Origin: an uncultured Lachnospiraceae bacterium
GTDB lineage: Bacteria > Bacillota > Clostridia > Lachnospirales > Lachnospiraceae
NCBI GenBank assembly: GCA_947385425.1
Contig: CANDKY010000001.1
Coordinates: 1 to 64,000, forward strand
DNA length: 64,000 bases
Direction: 5' to 3'
A program made the translations under genes and the position numbers. The notes beneath the pieces are model-generated. The model had not been told where the DNA came from, made no database searches, and saw nothing but the letters and a program-made list of their open reading frames with translations. Shown piece after piece: positions 1 through 8,138 of the stretch (position 1 is its first letter; the number at the start of each line of letters is the position of its first letter).

Positions 1-52
1 GTCTGCCGCTGAGCGAAAGCGCGTCCGGATGAGATATGTGGTCTGCGGCGCT
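1..52 (+). mobile_element. Family A repeat (MITE-like), right half
   Basis: This stretch matches the right-hand half of the 188-bp family A element (compare 38341-38392): the same GTCTGCCGCTGAGCGAAAGC start and the same GATGAGATATGTGGTCTGC block. The expected end (CTTAAGTTAATGACATTG) is not present after position 52, so the copy is decayed or rearranged, and its left half lies outside the window. Confidence 0.75.
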
Positions 53-141
53 CTGCAGCCGGGGCATACTGTAAATTTAACCGGTGTGCAGTATAATATA
101 CGGTTCCGGACATATTCGGATTGGAAGGGTGTGGTATCAGG

Positions 142-693
142 ATGGGAGAAAATAAAAATGTTGTAAGGGGATATTATTTCGGTACTGCGGAAGATGCGGA
201 GATAGCAAGGCAGGAGGTAAAAAAGATAGAATATTTGGAGCAGCATATGGATTATGGAAAAACGGAAAATATATTGCTGGTTTATCGGAAGGCAATAGAA
301 AGCCGGGTTTTTCAGACTCCTGTGGGATGGGAATACCTCCGTTCTCTCCAGTCCAGGCTGCTGGAAAGTGAGAAACCGGGGGAGCCTGTCCCTCCTCTGG
401 CATTATACACTGTTTTTGCCCATCGTGCAGGGGACGATATCCGTGTCCCGTCGCCGCGCCTGGCGGAAAAAAAGAAGAATGACTATAAAGGGAAATTCCT
501 CATATCCGTACTGGTAAATCTGATATTGGCAGTTTCCGTCGGCGCAATGTTTGTTATTGCCCTGGCCAGCGATCAGCCTAACATATTAAATTATGAGAGG
601 GCGTTAGTTAATAAATATGCGGCGTGGGAGCAGGAATTGACAGAAAGGGAGAAGCAAATCAGAGAGCAGGAGAGAAATGGAACGGCGGAATAA
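142..693 (+). CDS. Hypothetical single-pass membrane protein
   Basis: I do not recognise this family. The ~183-residue product has a soluble N-terminal part (about residues 1-115), one clear hydrophobic segment near residues 122-142 (FLISVLVNLILAVSVGAMFV) and a charged C-terminal tail that looks like a short coiled coil (EQELTEREKQIREQE). A TTG at 121 is in frame, but the ATG at 142 has better spacing from the upstream GGGTGTGG/CAGG stretch and is preferred. It ends 19 bp before the response regulator, so the two are probably co-transcribed, and the protein could be an accessory membrane partner of that regulator; this is inference from position only. Confidence 0.6.
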   Translation: MGENKNVVRGYYFGTAEDAEIARQEVKKIEYLEQHMDYGKTENILLVYRKAIESRVFQTPVGWEYLRSLQSRLLESEKPGEPVPPLALYTVFAHRAGDDIRVPSPRLAEKKKNDYKGKFLISVLVNLILAVSVGAMFVIALASDQPNILNYERALVNKYAAWEQELTEREKQIREQERNGTAE

Positions 694-712
694 ATAAAAA
701 GGAGCAGGGATT

Positions 713-1393
713 ATGGACAGGCTGAAAATTTTAGTGGTGGATGATGAGAGCCGGATGCGGAAGCTGGTCAGGGATTTTCTTGTCAAGAGTAATTATGAAG
801 TGGTGGAGGCGGAAGACGGAAGCGCTGCCTTGGATATTTTTTTCGGGCAGAAGGATATAGCGCTGGTTATTTTGGATGTCATGATGCCCAAGGTGGACGG
901 GTGGGAGGTCTGCCGGGAAATCAGGAGCTATTCTAAAGTACCTATTATTATGCTGACAGCCAAAGCGGATGAGCGGGATGAACTGCAGGGCTTCCAGCTT
1001 GGGGTTGACGAATATATATCGAAGCCTTTCAGCCCGAAAATCCTTGTGGCAAGGGTAGAGGCCATTTTGCGCCGTACCAGCCAGGTAAGCAGCGAGGAAA
1101 TCATTGAGGCGGGCGGAATCCAGTTGAATAAGGCGGCGCATTTGGTGCTTATTGACAACAGGCAGATTGATCTGAGCTACAAAGAGTTTGAATTGTTGTC
1201 CTATTTCATGGAAAATAAGGGAATAGCTCTTTCCAGGGAAAAGATTTTGAATAATGTATGGAATTATGATTATTTTGGCGATGCCAGGACTATCGATACC
1301 CATGTGAAGAAGCTTCGGAGTAAAATGGGGGAGAAGGGGGACCTGATTAAGACGATATGGGGGATGGGGTATAAATTTGAAGTGAACGGCTAG
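713..1393 (+). CDS. OmpR/PhoB-family response regulator, apparently orphan
   Basis: DNA-binding two-component response regulator of 226 residues. The receiver domain (about 1-120) shows the acidic pair D10/D11, the phospho-acceptor D55 in LVILDVMMPKVDG, the conserved T in IIMLTAK and K107 region in YISKPFSP. The C-terminal winged helix (about 130-226) carries the family pattern LSYKEFELL...LSREKILNNVW...TIDTHVKKLRSKM. ATG at 713 follows GGAGCAGGG. In most Lachnospiraceae loci the histidine kinase follows directly, but here a family B repeat remnant begins on the stop codon and the next 500 bp is gene debris, so the partner kinase seems lost or lies elsewhere. Confidence 0.93.
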   Translation: MDRLKILVVDDESRMRKLVRDFLVKSNYEVVEAEDGSAALDIFFGQKDIALVILDVMMPKVDGWEVCREIRSYSKVPIIMLTAKADERDELQGFQLGVDEYISKPFSPKILVARVEAILRRTSQVSSEEIIEAGGIQLNKAAHLVLIDNRQIDLSYKEFELLSYFMENKGIALSREKILNNVWNYDYFGDARTIDTHVKKLRSKMGEKGDLIKTIWGMGYKFEVNG

Positions 1394-1431
1394 AGCTTCA
1401 TCCGGGAATGATTTTTCAAACACGCTCTAGA
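1391..1431. mobile_element. Family B repeat remnant (internally deleted)
   Basis: Begins CTAGAGC and ends TTTTTCAAACACGCTCTAG, the same terminal sequences as the longer copy at 21191-21344, but only about 41 bp remain. Its first CTAG supplies the TAG stop codon of the preceding response regulator. Confidence 0.7.
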
Positions 1432-1441
1432 CGGATAAAGT

Positions 1442-1807
1442 TATGGATGAAGATTATTATATCCTGACGCTGGCGGCTCTGGCGAAGGAATTAAAGGGCA
1501 GGGGCGGCGGATTTATCCGGCTACCGGGGATTTAACATTGTAGCGGATATCGGCAACGGCACAATGAAAGTTATCTTCATCATTGTTAGCGCCCATTGCT
1601 CTGTGTGGTTTTTATTCCTACAACGGCATGGAATTTACGGAAGTGTTCGCCCGGTACATGCGGAGTATTTTCAGAAATAAGGCACTGGTTTTCAAATCCA
1701 GAGCCCACAGGGAAATGTGGGAAGAAATCCGTGCGAGGGAAGAAGCGTAGAAGCGGGCGGCAGTAAGGAAAGCAAAAGAGGAACGGAAGCAGATGCGGAA
1801 AGAAAGG
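1442..1807 (+). pseudogene. Debris of ParM-like and PrgI-like genes from a conjugative element
   Basis: No intact frame, but three short segments are recognisable in different frames. MDEDYYILTLAALAKELKGR (from 1442) resembles the middle of actin-like ParM/StbA segregation proteins. GFNIVADIGNGTMKV (around 1518-1575) is the N-terminal phosphate-1 motif of the same family, now placed after the first piece. YNGMEFTEVFARYMRSIF and following residues (from about 1619) resemble the C-terminus of PrgI-family proteins of Tn916-like conjugative elements. The order is scrambled and stops intervene. With the broken integrase at 3974-4603 this marks the wreck of an integrative conjugative element. Confidence 0.55.
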
Positions 1808-1924
1808 ATAAAAACTGGCTGAAAAGAACAATAAAAAAGAAATGATAAATTGACATTTTACCATAGGAATATAAAGGGAAATGTGCTATGCTTATAGAAA
1901 AGGATTCGAAAGAGGAAGGTGCAT

Positions 1925-2104
1925 ATGCTGATGTGTAAAGACAAAGCGTGGGATTATGCCATAGGGATGCTGAAAGTGGACGGGTTGCAGCCAACGCGGG
2001 AAATGATGGAACTGATAGAGAAAGAAAAGCGGGGCGAGATTACCATGGAAGGGATCAGAGCGGAGCTGGATAAAAGGTACAAATCCGGGGCAGCATTATT
2101 TTAG
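1925..2104 (+). CDS. VbhA-like antitoxin (small)
   Basis: A 59-residue protein with the pattern LQPTREMMELIEKEKRGEI followed by a short amphipathic helix, which resembles the antitoxin VbhA family that inhibits Fic-type AMPylating toxins. Its start was set at ATG 1925, five bases after GAGGAAGG; GTG 1919 and ATG 1931 are in frame alternatives. In a working system a Fic toxin gene would overlap the 3' end, but what follows is a truncated ATPase fragment, and the only Fic relative in the window is the pseudogene at 13044-13635. It is therefore probably a solitary antitoxin left by deletion. The family call is moderate because the protein is so short. Confidence 0.55.
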   Translation: MLMCKDKAWDYAIGMLKVDGLQPTREMMELIEKEKRGEITMEGIRAELDKRYKSGAALF

Positions 2105-2105
2105 G

Positions 2106-2897
2106 ATGAAAGAAACCCAGGAGAATGAACTTCTAAGTTTGGTTAAATATGTTTCCTGTCATAAGAATAAGAAATTGATTATGAATTCCCGTGTGACAAT
2201 CTTTCAGCAGGCCAAGGAACGTGTGATTGAATTCAGGCAGTTTGCAGAAGATGAAAAATTTAAAATCAAAATATTGGACATGGGAAAGTTATCCCTTTTA
2301 GACAAGGGAAGAATTTTTCACAACCACATCTATTTTAAGGGTTTGCCAGAGGCTTATTATCAGGATATACTAAAAGAATATCATTATGGGGAAATTGTTA
2401 AGCACGCTAATTATACGCCGCGTATCATGGAATTTGTTACGCGGGAATACAATTTTAAAAACGTTTCCAGTGACCATTATTATGAATATGTACTTCGGTG
2501 TCTGGATAATCCGACAGAAATATGGCAGGATGAGTTTTCAGAAAAGCTGCAGCAGGAGGGCAGGATTTTTTTAACGACCTTATATTCATTGACGGATACC
2601 AGTATAGATGAAGATATACTTAAGCGTGCATTTAATTACAGATTAAGCCAAAACACTCTTGTGGATACAAGCGGGAACGTATGGGAGGATGTTTCTGAAA
2701 TGATTGAAGAACTTCCGCAGGATATTCTAAATAAAATTAGAATTTCAAAAAGTAATGTGAAGGTAGAAAAATCGGATGTTGAGGGGTATATAGAAAGTTA
2801 CTTGGAGCCATCAGTGCCTGAATATGACCATCATCAGACGGATTATGATTATGGGGTTATTGGGGAGATGGACATATTGGATTGTATTTTTAAATAG
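2106..2897 (+). pseudogene. C-terminal fragment of a STAND-type (nSTAND3-like) ATPase
   Basis: 263 codons remain open. The segment NKKLIMNSRVTIFQQAKE looks like the sensor-1 strand of a P-loop ATPase, and IFHNHIYFKGLPEAYYQDIL...NYTPRIMEF...NPTEIWQDEF matches the winged-helix part of nSTAND3 proteins, a family often found in anti-phage and restriction loci. Full members have an N-terminal effector or nuclease, Walker A and Walker B before this point; none is present here or in the upstream 200 bp, so the gene has lost its 5' half. ATG 2106 lies one base after the antitoxin stop and has no good ribosome site, so any translation would be by coupling. Function is presumably lost. Confidence 0.55.
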
Positions 2898-2950
2898 GCA
2901 TTACAAGTTTATTTCGACAGGGATTTAATGGCTGTATAGAAAATTTTATG

Positions 2951-2977
2951 AATTCGGTAATTATTAATTACCGAATT
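2951..2977. promoter_or_regulatory. 27-bp perfect palindrome before YhcG-like gene
   Basis: Two exact 12-bp arms, AATTCGGTAATT and AATTACCGAATT, separated by 3 bp. It lies 20 bp upstream of the ATG at 2997, just before the ribosome site, and has no T-run after it. It could be an operator or a recombination scar. Confidence 0.6.
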
Positions 2978-2996
2978 GGAAAAGGAGATATTTGAA

Positions 2997-3863
2997 ATGC
3001 AGGATATGAAAAACAATGATAAATTTTATAGCCGAGTTGTGGAATTATTCCGGGATGCAAAATGTAAAATGAGCATGTCGGTAAACATGACTATGGTTTA
3101 TTCTTATTATGAAGCTGGGCGGATGATTATAGATGAAGAACAAAACGGCAGTGAGCGTGCTGCTTATGGGAAATATATTCTTCAGGAGTTATCCAGGCGA
3201 CTTACAGAAGAGTTTGGCAGGGGATTTTCCTATGAAAATTTAAAACTTATGCGTCGCTTTTATATGATATATTCAAAAGATGTGATTTCAGATGCGGCTT
3301 TTTTGCATTCGGAGCAGCTTCCAATGACTGTCGAGGGTAGGCGGTTTTACTTAAGCTGGTCACATTATCTTATTCTGATGCGTATAAATAATGTAGAAGA
3401 ACGTCATTTCTATGAAATAGAAGCATACCGGAATGGATGGAGTAAAGATGAACTTGGCCGGCAATATGGAAGTTCTTTGTATGAAAGGCTTGCATTAAGC
3501 AGGGAGAAAGAGGAGGTAATGCGCCTTGCTTTGGAAGGACAGCAGATCGAAAAGCCGGATGATATTTTTAAGGATCCCTATGTTCTGGAATTTACCGGAT
3601 TACCGGAAGAACCTGTTTATTCAGAAACCGATCTGGAAAAGCGCCTGATAGACAATCTGCAGATGTATGTCAACTATTACGACAGAAAAGTAAAGCTTGA
3701 GGATGAAAACCCAACGATAGGAATCATTATCTGTAAGGATAAGAAAGACGCAGTGGTAGAAATGACTTTACCAGAAGACAATAATCAGATATTTGCGAGC
3801 AAATACCAAACGGTGCTTCCAAGCAAAGAAGAACTGCAGCAGTTAATGAATGAGAAAGAATAA
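2997..3863 (+). CDS. YhcG/DUF1016-family protein lacking its nuclease core
   Basis: The N-terminal DUF1016 winged-helix region is intact (YYEAGRMIIDEEQNG, ...LQELSRRLTEEFGRGFSYENL, LSWSHYLILMRI). Normal members are about 340-380 residues and carry a PD-(D/E)XK nuclease domain with a D-x-VFYNR...LIDLK signature between ETDLEKRLIDNLQ and MYVNYYDR. Here those two sequences are joined directly, in frame, in a 288-residue protein, so roughly 70-80 residues holding all catalytic positions are missing. The C-terminus (NPTIGIIICKDKKDAVVEM...LPSKEELQQL) is intact. ATG 2997 follows AAGGAG at good spacing; the TTG at 2976 lies inside a palindrome and is unlikely. It may still bind partners or DNA but should not cut. 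Confidence 0.85.
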   Translation: MQDMKNNDKFYSRVVELFRDAKCKMSMSVNMTMVYSYYEAGRMIIDEEQNGSERAAYGKYILQELSRRLTEEFGRGFSYENLKLMRRFYMIYSKDVISDAAFLHSEQLPMTVEGRRFYLSWSHYLILMRINNVEERHFYEIEAYRNGWSKDELGRQYGSSLYERLALSREKEEVMRLALEGQQIEKPDDIFKDPYVLEFTGLPEEPVYSETDLEKRLIDNLQMYVNYYDRKVKLEDENPTIGIIICKDKKDAVVEMTLPEDNNQIFASKYQTVLPSKEELQQLMNEKE

Positions 3864-3895
3864 ATATGTGGTATAGAAAAAAGGATATTATTGAA

Positions 3896-3939
3896 AGGCA
3901 CTATAGAAGCTAATCTTGTAGTGTCGTTTTTCTTTTTAT
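3896..3939 (+). terminator. Intrinsic terminator after YhcG-like gene
   Basis: GGCACTA ... TAGTGTC stem (3897-3903 with 3919-3925) followed by GTTTTTCTTTTT. Confidence 0.75.
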
Positions 3940-3973
3940 AAATCAAGAAAACTTTTTAGATTTTGCTCGACAA

Positions 3974-4603
3974 AAGCAGAGATCATAGGGCTTACGTGGT
4001 CGGATATTGACATGAAAAATAAGCAGGTCAGCATCAACCATCAGCTTATCTACAGGAATCTGGGAGAAGGGAGCAGGTTCTGTGTTACAGATCCCAAGAC
4101 CAATGTCATTAACTTAAGCTTCCCGGGGTGCTGCAGACCATATATCTCAATCCGGACCATCGAAAGACGCCGGCACTTAGGCGCCGTGTTTTGGCGCCTT
4201 AGTACCGTTGCGTCTGCCGTGAGCGGAAGCGCGTCCGGATGAGATATGTGGTTTGCGGCACCCCGGGAAGCTTAAGTTAATGACATTGGATCCCAAGACC
4301 GAGGCAGGCGCAAGGGATATTCCCATGACAGCCAGTGTCAGAGAGGCTTTTGAAAAGCAGCGGGAATACCAGTTTATGATGGGAATTGACAGGGATTATG
4401 CAGTGGACGGTATGAAAAGCTTTATTTTCACCAGCAAGAACGGACGCCCCATGCAGCCCAGCGCAGTCAACGACGTGCTTTACAATATCGTGGATGCCTA
4501 TAATAAGCAGGAAGCGTCCACTATGGAAGTTTATAATCATATCACGGAATATGCGAGAATAGAAAAGGAAATATTAAAGATGGAAGACCTGATGGCGATA
4601 TAA
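3974..4603 (+). pseudogene. Tn916-type tyrosine integrase, fragmented and interrupted by a family A element
   Basis: Remains of a tyrosine recombinase of an integrative conjugative element. The piece before 4100 reads AEIIGLTWSDIDMKNKQVSI ... VTDPKT and continues after the inserted element as DPKTEAGARDIPMTASVREA ... FIFTSKNGRPMQPSAVNDVL, the usual central region. The end, TMEVYNHITEYARIEKEI, is the Tn916-Int-like C-terminus containing the tyrosine (VYNH), but it is fused early: the stretch with the R-H-x-x-R motif between INDVLYNIVDAYNK and TMEVYNH is deleted. The N-terminal half is absent. The element inserted at 4101-4288 duplicated 11 bp of this gene. It is inactive. Confidence 0.85.
4101..4288 (+). 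mobile_element. Family A element (188-bp IS231-like MITE), copy inside integrase
   Basis: Starts CAATGTCATTAACTTAAG and ends with its exact inverse CTTAAGTTAATGACATTG. The flanks carry an 11-bp direct repeat GATCCCAAGAC (4090-4100 and 4289-4299), a target-site duplication. Inside lies a second, longer inverted repeat (GGTCTGC-type arms) and a central GGCGCC hairpin. It has no coding capacity, so it needs a transposase supplied elsewhere. Confidence 0.9.
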
Positions 4604-4898
4604 GCCATAAGATGTTATCTGATGAAATCGGATACGAAGCCGTACCCCGGAAGGTCCGCCATGCACCTCGTGAACAGGTTCACTCGGTCACGGCTATTGT
4701 CGTATCGTCTTATATTGTCATACAGCCATTCGTGAGCAAGCTCCCGATGTCTGATGGCAATATAATCCGGCATGGCTCATAGTTAACGTACAAATGGGGT
4801 ATGAATGGGGTATAGCACCCGTTATTTGGCATTTCACAGAGATTTAAGAACCAGCAAACCCGCATAAACACTGGGTTTGCAAAAATTTACTGAAAATA
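4604..4898. other. Gene-free stretch between integrase remnant and clpB
   Basis: About 295 bp without a supportable gene. It holds an inverted repeat GCAAACC(C)...GGGTTTGC (4854-4880) followed by a short A/T run, which may be a terminator. The sequence around 4785-4830 with two copies of AAATGGGGTAT/GAATGGGGTAT could be part of the former attachment region of the conjugative element, but no att core could be identified. Confidence 0.4.
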
Positions 4899-4925
4899 TT
4901 AGCACTCACCTCTTGACAGTGCTAA
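4899..4925 (+). promoter_or_regulatory. CIRCE operator (HrcA site)
   Basis: TTAGCACTC, nine bases, then CAGTGCTAA: the 9-9-9 heat-shock operator bound by the HrcA repressor, with one mismatch from the consensus GAGTGCTAA in the right arm. It overlaps the -35 box of clpB, so HrcA would block polymerase until heat stress. Confidence 0.92.
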
Positions 4926-4941
4926 TAAACGGTGTTATATT
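4913..4941 (+). promoter_or_regulatory. Sigma-A promoter of clpB
   Basis: TTGACA at 4913-4918, 17-bp spacer, TATATT at 4936-4941. The -35 box lies inside the CIRCE operator. The leader to the start codon is about 155 nt. Confidence 0.85.
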
Positions 4942-5104
4942 CTTTGTAGAACAAGCGAAAAAATCCGGAAGCGAATAGGGAAAACAAAAGCAGTAACAGT
5001 AATATTCGGAACAGCTTGGGGAAATTATAGGATTAATACACCATCCGGCCCCAAATTAGAATCGTGGTCTGGATGGAGCACCTGGATAAAGAGGAGGCGG
5101 TGAT

Positions 5105-7693
5105 ATGAATATATCGAAATTCACGCAAAAATCCATGCAGGCAGTAGAAAAATGCGAGAAACTTGCATATGAATACGGCAATCAGGAGATCGAGCAGGAG
5201 CATCTGCTTTACAGCCTGCTCACGATAGAGGACAGCCTTATTTTAAAATTGATCGAGAAAATGGAAATCCAGAAGGAGCATTTCGTGGACCGCGCGGAAA
5301 ATGCGTTGGGCAGGAGGGTAAAGGTACAGGGCGGTCAGGTCTATGTAGGGAAGGATTTGAACAAAGTACTGGTCAGTGCGGAGGATGAGGCGAAACAGTT
5401 AGGCGACGAATATGTATCGGTAGAGCATTTGTTTTTGTCCATGCTGAAGTACCCGAACAAAGAGCTAAAGGAGATTTTCCGGGAATACGGCATTACCCGT
5501 GAAAGGTTCCTGCAGGCGCTCTCCACCGTCAGGGGAAACCAGAGGGTGACCTCCGATAACCCGGAAGCGACTTATGATACCCTGGAAAAGTACGGCCAGG
5601 AACTGGTGGAGAAAGCGAGGAACCAGAAGCTGGATCCGGTGATTGGCAGGGATAATGAGATCCGCAACGTAATCCGTATATTGTCGAGGAAGACGAAGAA
5701 TAATCCTGTGCTGATCGGGGAGCCCGGCGTGGGCAAGACAGCGGTGGTGGAAGGGCTTGCACAGCGTATCGTGCGCGGGGATGTGCCCCAGGGCCTGAAG
5801 GATAAGAAAATTTTTGCCCTGGATATGGGGGCGCTTGTGGCGGGTGCAAAGTACCGGGGCGAGTTTGAAGAACGCCTGAAAGCGGTGCTGGAGGACGTGA
5901 AAAACAGTGACGGGCAGATTATCCTGTTTATCGACGAACTGCATACTATAGTGGGTGCGGGCAAGACCGACGGCGCCCTGGATGCAGGGAATATGCTCAA
6001 ACCTATGCTGGCAAGGGGGGAACTGCACTGCATCGGCGCTACCACGCTGGATGAATACCGCCAGTATATTGAAAAGGACGCCGCTTTGGAGCGGAGGTTC
6101 CAGCCTGTTCTGGTGGAAGAGCCGACCGTTGAGGATACCATTTCCATTCTGAGAGGGCTGAAGGAGCGGTACGAGGTATACCACGGGGTGAAAATCATGG
6201 ACAATGCGCTGGTCAGCGCGGCAACTTTGTCCAACCGTTATATTTCCGACCGTTTCCTTCCGGATAAAGCGATTGACCTGGTGGATGAAGCGTGCGCGCT
6301 GATCAAGACGGAGCTGGACTCCATGCCGACGGAACTGGATGAACTGCAGCGTAAAATTATGCAGATGGAGATAGAGGAGGCCGCTCTTAAGAAAGAGGAC
6401 GACCGTCTGAGCCGGGAAAGGCTGGCCGCATTGCAGAAGGAGCTGGCGGAGCACAAAGAAGAGTTCAATAACCGCAAGGCGCAGTGGGACAATGAGAAAG
6501 CTTCGGTGGATAAGCTGTCTAAGATGCGGGAACAGATCGATGCCATCAACAGCGAAATACAGATAGCCCAGCGCGAAGGGGATTTGGAGAAGGCGGCGGA
6601 GCTTAGCTACGGGAAGCTTCCGGCTTTGAAGAAACAGTTGGAGCTGGAGGAAGAGAAAGTGCGCGGCGGGGATTTGTCGCTGGTGCATGAAAGCGTGAGC
6701 GATGAGGAGATCGCCAGGATTATTTCCAGATGGACCGGGATCCCGGTGGCGAAGCTGACGGAGAGCGAGCGGAATAAGACGCTGCACCTGGATGAAGAAC
6801 TTCACAAACGGGTGATTGGGCAGGATGAGGGTGTGGAGAAGGTGACAGAGGCTATCATCCGCTCAAAAGCAGGGATTAAAGACCCTACCAAACCTATCGG
6901 CTCGTTCCTGTTTTTGGGCCCTACCGGCGTGGGGAAAACAGAACTGGCAAAAGCGCTGGCGGCATCCTTATTTGATGATGAAAACAATATGGTGCGCATT
7001 GATATGAGCGAGTATATGGAGAAGTATTCCGTTTCCAGGCTGATTGGGGCGCCTCCCGGATATGTGGGTTACGAAGAGGGCGGGCAGCTTACGGAGGCCG
7101 TGCGCAGGAAGCCGTATTCGGTAGTGCTCTTTGACGAGATTGAGAAAGCCCATCCCGATGTGTTCAATGTACTGCTGCAGGTATTGGACGACGGGCGGGT
7201 GACAGATTCCCAGGGCCGTACTGTGGACTTTAAGAATACTATCCTTATTATGACATCCAATATAGGGGCAGGGTATCTGCTGGAAGGGATAGAAGCGGAC
7301 GGGAGTATCAGGGAAGAAGCGGAAAAACATGTGATGGAGGAACTGCGCGCCCATTTCAGGCCGGAATTTCTGAACCGCCTGGATGAGACGATTTTGTTTA
7401 AGCCGCTGACGAAAGAAAACATCGGCGGGATTATCCATCTGATTGTCGCAGACCTGAATAAACGCCTGGCGGACAGGGAACTGCGCATAGCGCTTTCCCC
7501 GGAGGCGGAAACCTTTATCGTTGACAATGCTTACGATCCGGTTTACGGCGCAAGGCCGTTGAAACGGTATATACAAAAGTATGTGGAAACCCTGTCGGCA
7601 AGGCTGATTCTTGCCGATGAAGTAAGTGCGAAAGATGTAATTGAAATCGTCCTGGAAAACGGGCGGTTGGCGGCCAGACGCCAAACTGCCTGA
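5105..7693 (+). CDS. clpB: ClpB protein disaggregase
   Basis: AAA+ unfoldase of 862 residues, a full-length ClpB that threads proteins out of aggregates together with DnaK. Order: N-domain (1-145), first ATPase with GEPGVGKT at 205-212 and the Walker [16 protein letters not shown], a long coiled-coil middle domain (about 400-525, rich in K/E/Q) that distinguishes ClpB from ClpC/ClpE, then the second ATPase with GPTGVGKT near 605-612 and [14 protein letters not shown], and the C-terminal D2-small domain ([22 protein letters not shown]). ATG 5105 follows GAGGAGGCGGTGAT. It is a single-gene unit with its own CIRCE-controlled promoter and a terminator just downstream. Confidence 0.98.
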   Translation: MNISKFTQKSMQAVEKCEKLAYEYGNQEIEQEHLLYSLLTIEDSLILKLIEKMEIQKEHFVDRAENALGRRVKVQGGQVYVGKDLNKVLVSAEDEAKQLGDEYVSVEHLFLSMLKYPNKELKEIFREYGITRERFLQALSTVRGNQRVTSDNPEATYDTLEKYGQELVEKARNQKLDPVIGRDNEIRNVIRILSRKTKNNPVLIGEPGVGKTAVVEGLAQRIVRGDVPQGLKDKKIFALDMGALVAGAKYRGEFEERLKAVLEDVKNSDGQIILFIDELHTIVGAGKTDGALDAGNMLKPMLARGELHCIGATTLDEYRQYIEKDAALERRFQPVLVEEPTVEDTISILRGLKERYEVYHGVKIMDNALVSAATLSNRYISDRFLPDKAIDLVDEACALIKTELDSMPTELDELQRKIMQMEIEEAALKKEDDRLSRERLAALQKELAEHKEEFNNRKAQWDNEKASVDKLSKMREQIDAINSEIQIAQREGDLEKAAELSYGKLPALKKQLELEEEKVRGGDLSLVHESVSDEEIARIISRWTGIPVAKLTESERNKTLHLDEELHKRVIGQDEGVEKVTEAIIRSKAGIKDPTKPIGSFLFLGPTGVGKTELAKALAASLFDDENNMVRIDMSEYMEKYSVSRLIGAPPGYVGYEEGGQLTEAVRRKPYSVVLFDEIEKAHPDVFNVLLQVLDDGRVTDSQGRTVDFKNTILIMTSNIGAGYLLEGIEADGSIREEAEKHVMEELRAHFRPEFLNRLDETILFKPLTKENIGGIIHLIVADLNKRLADRELRIALSPEAETFIVDNAYDPVYGARPLKRYIQKYVETLSARLILADEVSAKDVIEIVLENGRLAARRQTA

Positions 7694-7769
7694 AAACGGG
7701 AAGCCAACGGCAAAGGATGATGCAGAGCCGGAATAAAAAAACAGCATCCCCCCGGAAGAGCCCCAGGGG

Positions 7770-7803
7770 AAAAGCTGGCCATGCATTAGGGACAGCTTTT
7801 TTC
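7770..7803 (+). terminator. Intrinsic terminator of clpB
   Basis: AAAAGCTG (7770-7777) pairs with CAGCTTTT (7793-7800), running into TTTTTT. Confidence 0.75.
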
Positions 7804-7863
7804 CTGTCGGATAAAGGGTTCTGGAGGGGGGATGAGGAACTGGAATAAAACTGGAGGAGAGAT

Positions 7864-8037
7864 ATGATACCGAAAGATCCCGTAATGCTGCTTAGTTTTG
7901 TGAACCTGAAACTCCGGGATTACTATGGCAGCCTGGAACAGATGTGTGAGGAAATGGATATAGACTGCAGCGAAATAGAAAGGAAACTGGCTTCCATCGA
8001 TTATCGCTATGATAAGGAAAAGAACCGGTTTGTCTGA
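7864..8037 (+). CDS. DUF4250 domain protein
   Basis: A 57-residue protein, MIPKDPVMLLSFVNLKLRDY onward, with the conserved DUF4250 pattern in which MLLS-NxKLRD(Y/F)Y is followed by LEQMCEEMD and YxYDxExNRFV. DUF4250 proteins are small, single-domain and of unknown role, and are common in Clostridia and other gut bacteria. The helix-turn-helix-like spacing (LEQMCEEMDIDCSEIERKL) suggests nucleic-acid binding, but this is inference. The start ATG 7864 follows GGAGGAGAGAT. It appears to stand alone between the clpB terminator and the convergent kinase gene. Confidence 0.85.
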   Translation: MIPKDPVMLLSFVNLKLRDYYGSLEQMCEEMDIDCSEIERKLASIDYRYDKEKNRFV

Positions 8038-8138
8038 GAAGACGCATAAAGTAAAGTATCGCGCAGGAAAAGGGCATTCCGCGGTGCGAGAAGGTTTCAC
8101 CGCGGCTCACAATAGGATAAAGTATACAGGCGGCGGGG

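Noticed and set aside
5465..6805. Long minus-strand open frame (446 codons) across clpB
   Set aside because: It is an antisense shadow of clpB with no ribosome site and no recognisable protein; high-GC third positions of clpB keep it open.
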